Source: Aquimarina sp. Aq78
GTDB taxonomy: Bacteria; Bacteroidota; Bacteroidia; Flavobacteriales; Flavobacteriaceae
Direction: 5' to 3'
Length of the DNA: 64,000 nucleotides
Assembly: GCF_900299525.1 (NCBI RefSeq)
Contig: NZ_OMKA01000024.1
Span: forward strand, 124,001 to 188,000
Position numbers and translations under genes: made by a program. Positions 57,029-64,000 of this stretch are shown piece by piece. Position 1 is the stretch's first letter; each line of letters starts with the position of its first letter. The notes under the pieces are model-generated. The model was not told the DNA's origin. It was given only the letters and a program-made list of their open reading frames with translations, and did no database searches.

Positions 57029-58360
57029 ATGATTCGCATTTTATTAAAACTAGTTGTATTAGGAATATTAGTATTGGCATGCTCTAAAAATAAAGAAACA
57101 AAAGTTTCAAAAGCTAATCATGAAAAAGAACCCAATGATTCTCTATTTCTTAAAAGTGATACATACTTGACAAAGCTTACCGAGTTAAAGAAATTTAACG
57201 GAGTGGTATTACTTAAGAAGGGCAAGAAAACTGTTTTGAGAAAAGCATATAATATCTCCTCGGATACACTGTCTAAATTATATGTAAATGTAGAAAGTCA
57301 ATTTGATCTTCGTTCTGTCTCTAAATTATTTGCCAAAGTAAGTGTACTTCAACTAGAAAGCGAAGATAAAATTAGCCGTAGAGATACCATAGGTAAATAT
57401 TTACCTGATTTTCCCAATGGAGGGCGTATTACTATTCAACATCTTATGGATAATAGCTCTGGTCTACCAAGAGAATTTGATACTACAATTTCTAATACAT
57501 TAGAGCTTTCTCCAGATGAAATAGTGGCTCTGGCTTCAAAAGAGAAATTAGAGTTTGAACCGGGGTCTGAAGAACGATATTCGAATATAGGTTTTCAGTT
57601 GTTATATTATATTATAGGTAGAATCAATAAAAGTTCGTACTCTTTATTTTTGAAAGAAAATTTCTTCAAACCATTGAAAATGAAAAGTTCTGGAGGTAAT
57701 TTTGATGCAGATCTTAGGCACTTAAAAAACTATGCCTATGGGCATTACGTGGATGATGAAAAAAATATTAAAAGAATCGATTCTTTTTTGCAAGATGAAG
57801 TGAGAATGGGTAATTTACATTCATCTGTTGATGATTTGGCTCAATTTCTTTCTATCTTAAGCAAAGAAGATCATGCCTCATTAATTCATGATCATAGTAT
57901 TTCGCATGCGGGTGGTACAAAAGGTAAACGTGCCTATATTCATCGAAATCTTTCACAAGAATATAGTATTGTTTTCTTAACTAATTATGATGAAATTCCT
58001 TTCGAACAATTGGTAAGCGATCTAAGAAGTTTACTTGAGGGTGAGGGGGTTAAAATGCCGAAAGCAATACTTCGTAAGTCGATAAACCTTTCTTCTCTCG
58101 TACTTAAAAAGTATGAAGGAACTTATGATTTTGTTGATGCTGGACATCTTTTAATTACCCTTAAAGTAGAAAGAGATAGTTTGTTTTTATATCAGAAAGG
58201 GCAAAATAATGGAGTACTCTATCCAGAAAGTGAACATGTGTTTTTTGGCGATAAGACTTCTGAGGAATCCATAAAATTTGTGAAAAATGAATCAGGGGAT
58301 TACTACATTCTTATGGATTTTCAGGGAGTGCAATGGGAAGGAGTAAAGGTTAAAAAGTAA
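57029..58360 (+). CDS. Serine beta-lactamase-like lipoprotein
   Basis: A 443-residue lipoprotein with a lipobox at Cys18 (ILVLAC). The beta-lactamase/penicillin-binding fold has the SxxK motif Ser96-Val-Ser-Lys99 in LRSVSKLF, the YSN motif (Tyr184) in ERYSNIGFQ, and SHAGGTKG as the third motif. The last 100 residues form a C-terminal beta domain. It is likely a peptidase or esterase, not necessarily a beta-lactamase. The stop overlaps the end of the convergent sensor gene by 11 bases. Confidence 0.88.
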   Translation: MIRILLKLVVLGILVLACSKNKETKVSKANHEKEPNDSLFLKSDTYLTKLTELKKFNGVVLLKKGKKTVLRKAYNISSDTLSKLYVNVESQFDLRSVSKLFAKVSVLQLESEDKISRRDTIGKYLPDFPNGGRITIQHLMDNSSGLPREFDTTISNTLELSPDEIVALASKEKLEFEPGSEERYSNIGFQLLYYIIGRINKSSYSLFLKENFFKPLKMKSSGGNFDADLRHLKNYAYGHYVDDEKNIKRIDSFLQDEVRMGNLHSSVDDLAQFLSILSKEDHASLIHDHSISHAGGTKGKRAYIHRNLSQEYSIVFLTNYDEIPFEQLVSDLRSLLEGEGVKMPKAILRKSINLSSLVLKKYEGTYDFVDAGHLLITLKVERDSLFLYQKGQNNGVLYPESEHVFFGDKTSEESIKFVKNESGDYYILMDFQGVQWEGVKVKK

Positions 58361-61300
58361 CATCAACTCGATGCTTTTTTAAGTATGCAATAGCTCCCAT
58401 TTCTTTTGCTTCTTTTTTGAATACTGCAGGAGTTTTTTTAAAATATTTTTTAAAGCATTTTGAAAAGTATTTTGGATCATTAAATCCAGTCATAAAGGAT
58501 GCTTCAGAAATATTATAGCCGTATTTTGTAATTAAAACAGCGGCCTTTTTTAAACGAAGCAATCGTACAAAATCAACTAGACTATTTCCCGTTAGTGCAT
58601 GGCACTTTCGGTAAAGACTAGAATACCCCATATGTAAGGATTCTGCAAGTTCTTCCATTTTAAAATCAGCATCATCTATCCTTAAATTTATGTTAGATAC
58701 AAGGTTTTCAAGAAAAATCTCATCTTGTGATTTTTCTAATTTTACTTTCGGACTACTAATGATTTCTTTACGATATTTTGATATTATATGCTCTTTGGAT
58801 AAAATAATATTTTTCACCTTCAATAATAATTCATTAGTATTAAACGGCTTATTAATATATTCAATAGCACCAGATTTTAGCCCTGATATTTTAGCGTTTG
58901 TAGAATTTTTAGCGGTAAGTAATATAATGGGTATATGCATTGTTACCTGATCTTTTTGAAGTTTTTTACACATTTCTATACCATCTAATTTTGGCATCAC
59001 AATATCGCTTAAAATCAGATCAGGAAAATTGTTTTTAGCGTAATAATAACCTTCTTCGCCATTTTCGGCCATGATAATATTATATTCAAAATGTAAAAGC
59101 TCTTTTAGAAAAGTTTGAAGGTCAAAATTGTCTTCTACTATTAAAATAGTTTTCTTTGATAGATCTAATTCATTTTCTTTAATCAAAGTGTCGTTTTCTA
59201 CTAAAGAAAAATTATTTGATTCTTCATAATCATCGGTTATGATTCTTTCGTTCTCTGTATAGGCATTTTCTGTAATTGGAAACTTAATAGTAAATGTAGT
59301 ACCTTCTGTAGAGTTAGAATTAACTTTGATTTTACCTTTGTGTAAATCCATTAATTCTTTGGTAAGTGCTAATCCTATCCCTGCACCTTTATTTTTTTTA
59401 CCGACATCGGATTGATAAAATAGCTTGAAAATATGCTGTAGTTCTTCATCAGGAATCCCTGGCCCAGAATCTATAACCGATAATTTAATAAACTTTTTAT
59501 TACTGACTGGTACAATATTTAAAAGAATATTGCCTTCTTTAGGAGTAAACTTAAAGGCGTTAGAGAGTAAATTATATATTACATGTTCCAGTTTTTCTTT
59601 GTCATACCAAGTTGCAGATAGATTTTTAGGACAATTCACGACAAAATCAATTTTTCTTTTTCTTGCGAGTTCCTTAAACGAGATAGAAATATCCTCTATG
59701 TCTTTATATAAATCATTTTTGGTAACAGTTAATCTTAAGGTCCCTAATTCTTTATTCCTAACTAGTGTTAATTCTTGTGCGATTTTAGAAAGGCGTTTGG
59801 TATTGTATGCCATGATATCCAAACGCTGTTTTAATAACAGGTTTCCATTCTTTTCGGCTTTTTTCAACATATCATCAATAGGCCCAAGGATTAGTGTAAT
59901 TGGTGTCTGAATTTCATGAGACATTTTTGCAAAGAAATTCATTTTCAAATCATGCAATTCATTTTCTTTTTTATGACTAACCTTTTCTAGAAATAATTTT
60001 TTACGCAAAGAGTACCATCGTCTTACTCCATAAATCATTAATACGAGGATAAGCATATAAAAAATATAAGCCAAAGGTGTATTCCATAAAGGTTGCTGTA
60101 TTGTAATTGCTATGTTTTTTTCTGGAAGGTCCCAAACTCCTTTTTTTGTTCCTGTTTTTACTTCAAAAGTGTAATTTCCGGGAGGTATATTTGTATATGT
60201 AGCTAAGCGTTCTGATTGGCTGGTTATCCAGTTTTCATCGAATCCTTTTAGTCTATATGTATAATAATAACTAGGATTTAGAATATTATCTATTGCATAA
60301 AATCTAAATGAAAAATGAGATTGGTTATGTTTTAGTTTTAGAGATTCGATATTAGCTATTCCAGTAGTAGTTTTATGAGGTAATAATGAGTAAACGGGTT
60401 GGTTAAGTATTTCTATGCTGTTTATATATAATTTGGTGTCAGATGCTTTCTTATTCAGATGTTTTGGGTCAAAACTATTTAATCCTTTGACACCTCCATA
60501 GTACAAGAGGCCTTGCGCATCCTTAAATTTACTTCTTGGCAGAAATATATTGTCTTGAAGACCATCTGTATCATAATACGTTTTTATAATAAGATTCTTA
60601 ACGTCTAGGTGACTTATACCATTATTTTTGGAACTCAACCATAAATTATTTCTACTATCTTTCAGAATTGCAATAAATATTTTTTCACCAATAGATTCTA
60701 TATCCTCAAATGTGGTATATGTCTTATCCTTAGTATTAAATTTTAATAACTTACCCAATCTGTTGATTAACCATATTTCATCAAGGTTACCAAGAACCAT
60801 AGATTTAACAGCATGAATTTCGTCTTTGTAGCCTTTGTTTTTTTGCGAATAATTAATAAATGTAGAACGACTGATATCAGAATGATGTTCATCGAATTGA
60901 AATAATCCACCATTATAAAGCCCTAACCAAATTATACCATTTCTATCTTCTAATATACTTTCTGTATTAGTGCCTTTTAGTCCTTTAGAATTATTATCAA
61001 AAACAGCTAAAAGCTTTAAGTTAGAAGAGTAGACATTAATTGAAAGGTTTGATCCTATCCAAATACGGCCTTTAGAATCAGAAAATACAGTTCTTACATC
61101 TGTCGCTTCCTGTCTATTAGAATTATAAACACTTATCTTTTGAAAAGTATTTTTACTCGTATTGTGATACCATAATCCATTCTTATAGGTTCCAAACCAG
61201 ATATTTGATAGGTTATCTTCTGCAATAGATTGAATGTATAACCCTCTGTTTAGAGAAATATCATTAAAGTATCGTTTTTCTTTTGTGGTTCCATCGGTAG

Positions 61301-62444
61301 TATATGTCACCTTTGTTAATCCAGATCCATCTGTCCCGATCCATAAAACATCTTTAGAACTTTTTAAGATGCTTAAAACTCTAAGAGGTGTATTATTATC
61401 AGAACCTTCGTGGTATCTAATGTTATTATTTCTGTTAGGAAGAATATTAAGTTTACCATAGTTTGTAGTAATCCATATATTTTTGTGGTTATCTTCATTG
61501 ATATTCAGAACAGTATTACTACTTAAAGAAAATTCATTGGAATATTGCCGTGTAAATAAATCAATCTCTCCGGTATTTATATTTATTTTGTATAATCCAC
61601 CTCCGTCTGTTCCTCCCCACATATATCCATCCTTACTGCAAAATAACGATAAGAACATTTCTTTATTAATATTAAACCTTTCTTCTTCAAAAAAAGAATC
61701 CTGAATAAATTGTTTGCTGATAGGATCATAGACAAATAGCCCATACGTTTCGGTTCCTACCCAAAGCTTATTATTGATGTCTGTAGCAAGGATGACATCT
61801 CCGGGATAGTTAGTAAACGGCCCGACTAATTCGGTTGTCTGTTCTGATTTTAGAGAATAACTATAAATTGTACCATTTTTAGTACTAACATATATCTCTG
61901 AAGAATTTAGTACATCAATATCCATGATGTTTTTGATCTCGGATCCCTTGTTTGAAATTGTAGCGACAAAGTTCATTTTGGAGTCGATATATTGGTAAAT
62001 ATTACCAAGTTTAGAAACCAACCAAATACTTTTCTTATTCGCTACAATTGAGCTTGCGATATCATTTTTGGGCAGCAAAAGGGTCATATCTTCAAATTGA
62101 TTAGCAATCGCTACATATTTTGATATCAATCCAAATTGAGAGGTTATCCATATATTTTTGTTGTGATCTACAAGCATATTGTTTATGAAATCATTATGCT
62201 GAATATTGGGGAAAATCATCTTGTTTTTAATTAGCTTATAATCATATCCATTATAAACTAATATCCCATCGGTACATAACATCCAAATATTGCCAAATGA
62301 ATCCTGTGCAGTTTTAGATGGGATAACAGATTTATTATCATTTACAGGGGAGAGATGCCTAAAACTTGTATGATTTTGACCATGCAAGAAAGAGAAGCAC
62401 CACATAAAAATGCTTAACAAAAAATAGATCCTTAATCTAAACAT
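58350..62444 (-). CDS. Hybrid two-component system sensor-regulator (HTCS)
   Basis: A 1364-residue one-protein two-component system. After a signal segment (1-22), about 660 residues carry two-component propeller repeats with motifs such as NIWITTNYG. A Y_Y_Y domain follows, then a membrane helix at about 791-806. The kinase has SHEIQTP (His843, with Q where R is usual), NLLSNAFKF and GAGIGLAL. A receiver domain (1097-1215, Asp1147) and an AraC HTH (about 1255-1345) end the protein. HTCS proteins sense glycan fragments and control a neighbouring utilisation locus. Confidence 0.95.
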   Translation of the reverse strand: MFRLRIYFLLSIFMWCFSFLHGQNHTSFRHLSPVNDNKSVIPSKTAQDSFGNIWMLCTDGILVYNGYDYKLIKNKMIFPNIQHNDFINNMLVDHNKNIWITSQFGLISKYVAIANQFEDMTLLLPKNDIASSIVANKKSIWLVSKLGNIYQYIDSKMNFVATISNKGSEIKNIMDIDVLNSSEIYVSTKNGTIYSYSLKSEQTTELVGPFTNYPGDVILATDINNKLWVGTETYGLFVYDPISKQFIQDSFFEEERFNINKEMFLSLFCSKDGYMWGGTDGGGLYKININTGEIDLFTRQYSNEFSLSSNTVLNINEDNHKNIWITTNYGKLNILPNRNNNIRYHEGSDNNTPLRVLSILKSSKDVLWIGTDGSGLTKVTYTTDGTTKEKRYFNDISLNRGLYIQSIAEDNLSNIWFGTYKNGLWYHNTSKNTFQKISVYNSNRQEATDVRTVFSDSKGRIWIGSNLSINVYSSNLKLLAVFDNNSKGLKGTNTESILEDRNGIIWLGLYNGGLFQFDEHHSDISRSTFINYSQKNKGYKDEIHAVKSMVLGNLDEIWLINRLGKLLKFNTKDKTYTTFEDIESIGEKIFIAILKDSRNNLWLSSKNNGISHLDVKNLIIKTYYDTDGLQDNIFLPRSKFKDAQGLLYYGGVKGLNSFDPKHLNKKASDTKLYINSIEILNQPVYSLLPHKTTTGIANIESLKLKHNQSHFSFRFYAIDNILNPSYYYTYRLKGFDENWITSQSERLATYTNIPPGNYTFEVKTGTKKGVWDLPEKNIAITIQQPLWNTPLAYIFYMLILVLMIYGVRRWYSLRKKLFLEKVSHKKENELHDLKMNFFAKMSHEIQTPITLILGPIDDMLKKAEKNGNLLLKQRLDIMAYNTKRLSKIAQELTLVRNKELGTLRLTVTKNDLYKDIEDISISFKELARKRKIDFVVNCPKNLSATWYDKEKLEHVIYNLLSNAFKFTPKEGNILLNIVPVSNKKFIKLSVIDSGPGIPDEELQHIFKLFYQSDVGKKNKGAGIGLALTKELMDLHKGKIKVNSNSTEGTTFTIKFPITENAYTENERIITDDYEESNNFSLVENDTLIKENELDLSKKTILIVEDNFDLQTFLKELLHFEYNIIMAENGEEGYYYAKNNFPDLILSDIVMPKLDGIEMCKKLQKDQVTMHIPIILLTAKNSTNAKISGLKSGAIEYINKPFNTNELLLKVKNIILSKEHIISKYRKEIISSPKVKLEKSQDEIFLENLVSNINLRIDDADFKMEELAESLHMGYSSLYRKCHALTGNSLVDFVRLLRLKKAAVLITKYGYNISEASFMTGFNDPKYFSKCFKKYFKKTPAVFKKEAKEMGAIAYLKKHRVDVTF

Positions 62445-62833
62445 AAAATTCTCAATTTTTAGTAAAATATCGTTTAGTATACTACTACAATTATTTAATA
62501 CTATGGTTCCTGTAATTGTACTAATATGAAATTGTGTATATGAAGTGCTATCAACATAATCACATTTTTATACTGTGATACTATTTTTTTAACAAGTGAA
62601 GTTGGTTATCATTTAAAATAATGTTAAAGATATTAATAAAAATTACTAAGAGGAACTTTTAAAGACTAGAAGAATACCCTATAAAGTAGTCTAATTCGTC
62701 AAAAAGGAGGATAAAATAAGCATTGATATAATTCAAACCTAAATAGTACTCCTAAATGCTTAAAATATCATCTTCAATAAGAAAAGTATCCGTCATATTT
62801 GAATTCTCATAGTTTAACATATAAATAACTTAA
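62445..62833. other. Divergent region between HTCS and the GH109-like gene
   Basis: This 389-base gap carries an inverted TACAATTA/TAATTGTA pair (62486-62493, 62513-62520) with a 19-base spacer, a possible regulator site. A minus-strand -7 element TAGGTTTG (62734-62741) is far from the HTCS start. No coding sequence was seen. Confidence 0.5.
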
Positions 62834-64000
62834 ATGAATTCTAGACGAAACTTTGTTAAAAAAACAGCACTTGCCAGTGCAGGTGTATCACTACTTTCTA
62901 ATGTATCTTTTGGAGCGATGACTAACCTAACTGATAAGAAGCTTAGACTAGCTTTTATTGGAGTTGGATTAAGAGGAATGAATCATTTTAAGAATGCTCT
63001 TCATAGAAAAGATGTAGATATAACTGCTATCTGCGATATAGATCCTGAGCGAATAAAAATAGCTTTAAAGAAAATAGATGAAGCTAATTTTTCAAAACCA
63101 AAAGTTTTTGGAAATAGTGATCACGACTACAGAAACTTACTAGAATTAAATGACGTCGATGCAGTAATAATATCTACTCCATGGTTGTGGCACACTAAAA
63201 TGGCTGTAGATGCTATGAAAGCTGGGAAATATACTGGTTTAGAGGTTTCTGCTGCCAATACTATTGAAGAATGTTGGGATTTGGTAAATACACATGAAGC
63301 AACCGGATCTCATTTAATGATCTTAGAAAACGTAAACTATCGTAGAGATGTCCTTGCTGTTCTTAATATGGTAAAGCAAAATGTTTTTGGAGAATTGGTT
63401 CATTTTAGATGTGGCTATCAACACGATCTTCGTTTTGTGAAATTAAATGATGGTAAATCTGCTTATGGTAAAGGTGTTGAATTTGGAGAAAAAGGAATAT
63501 CAGAATCCAAATGGAGAACCCAACATTCTGTACTAAGAAATGGTGATGTGTATCCAACTCATGGTGCTGGTCCAATTGCTACAATGTGTGATGTTAATAG
63601 AGGTAATCGTTTTACTTCATTAAGTTCTAATGCAACAAAAGCTATTGGCTTACATAACTATATAGTAAAGCACGGAGGAAAAGAGCATCCAAATACGAAA
63701 GTAAAATTTAAGCAAGGAGATGTTATTACTACTACAATCGAAACCGCTAAAGGAGAAACGATCATTGTAACACATGATTGTAATCTGCCAAGACCATATT
63801 CATTAGGGTTTAGAGTGCAAGGAGCCAATGGGTTATGGGAGGTTGATGGTAATCGAATGTATATCGAAGGACAATCAAAACCACATCAATGGGATGAGGC
63901 AGATCAATGGCTCAAAAAATATGATCACCCTTTGTGGCAAAAGCACGGTGAATTAGCTACCGGTGCAGGGCATGGAGGAATGGATTTCTTTGTTCTAAAC
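62834..64000 (+). CDS. Gfo/Idh/MocA-family oxidoreductase, GH109-like (partial)
   Basis: 389 codons run open to the end of the window. A twin-arginine signal (SRRNFVKKTALASAG) is followed by the nucleotide-binding loop GVGLRGMNHF (residues about 38-47), then DVDAVIISTPWLWHT and LILENVNYRRDVL. The later segments HGAGPIATMCDVNRGNRF and GHGGMDFFVLN fit glycoside hydrolase family 109, alpha-N-acetylgalactosaminidases that use bound NAD. The protein is exported. It is divergent from the HTCS. Confidence 0.88.
   Translation, partial: MNSRRNFVKKTALASAGVSLLSNVSFGAMTNLTDKKLRLAFIGVGLRGMNHFKNALHRKDVDITAICDIDPERIKIALKKIDEANFSKPKVFGNSDHDYRNLLELNDVDAVIISTPWLWHTKMAVDAMKAGKYTGLEVSAANTIEECWDLVNTHEATGSHLMILENVNYRRDVLAVLNMVKQNVFGELVHFRCGYQHDLRFVKLNDGKSAYGKGVEFGEKGISESKWRTQHSVLRNGDVYPTHGAGPIATMCDVNRGNRFTSLSSNATKAIGLHNYIVKHGGKEHPNTKVKFKQGDVITTTIETAKGETIIVTHDCNLPRPYSLGFRVQGANGLWEVDGNRMYIEGQSKPHQWDEADQWLKKYDHPLWQKHGELATGAGHGGMDFFVLN

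Noticed and set aside
57029..58360. Calling the serine hydrolase a beta-lactamase resistance gene
   Set aside because: The SxxK and YSN motifs are shared by many peptidases and esterases. Nothing shows activity on antibiotics.

Overview
This window is chromosomal DNA from a member of the Bacteroidetes, most likely a marine Flavobacteriaceae of the Aquimarina type; the genus is my inference. The evidence is an A+T-rich sequence, protein families typical of flavobacteria (DUF4293, DUF3667, DUF1599, CtlX, a BT_3928-type DoxX protein, a hybrid two-component system next to a GH109 enzyme), starts without clear Shine-Dalgarno sequences, and promoters of the Bacteroidetes form TTG-N19-TAnnTTTG. No tRNA, rRNA, CRISPR array, transposase or phage gene was recognised. 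The window opens inside rpsL and ends inside a Gfo/Idh/MocA-type gene.

Region 1 (1-16973) is one long ribosomal block on the + strand: str (rpsL-rpsG-fusA), S10, spc and alpha operons run together, with secY, infA and rpoA embedded. Genes are packed with gaps of a few bases or 1-base overlaps. The wider gaps (before rplC, rpsH, rpmJ, rpsD and rplQ) each hold a hairpin or terminator-like structure and are candidate feedback leaders. A textbook promoter sits before rpmJ, and a strong terminator closes the block after rplQ.

Region 2 (17000-47000) is mostly housekeeping: carA, eno, gltA, an arginase-family gene coupled to ctlX, an Rrf2 regulator, argS, ffh, folD, msrA, rho, truA, an ABC exporter, cdaA, folP, tpiA, prmA and clpS. 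Less familiar genes lie among these: a CpcT/CpeT-like lipoprotein, an SH3 plus alanine-rich coiled-coil protein, DUF3667 and DUF1599 proteins, and a DoxX-thioredoxin-DUF6624 fusion coupled to a lone ABC permease. Many genes end in clear intrinsic terminators, including a 50-bp perfect palindrome after folD.

Region 3 (47000-64000) is accessory. It holds an M57-type metalloprotease lipoprotein; a minus-strand set of TetR, MMPL/RND transporter, LolA-like protein, small membrane protein and a probable outer-membrane protein, with four matching operator sites; an ECF41 sigma factor with an azoreductase and a cupin, where both the sigma gene and the azoreductase carry the same putative ECF41 promoter; an AraC regulator; a serine beta-lactamase-like lipoprotein; and a 1364-residue hybrid sensor facing away from a GH109-like gene, probably the edge of a polysaccharide utilisation locus.

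The strongest new leads are the ECF41 promoter pair, the TetR operator set around the lipid-transport-like operon, and the structured leaders inside the ribosomal block.
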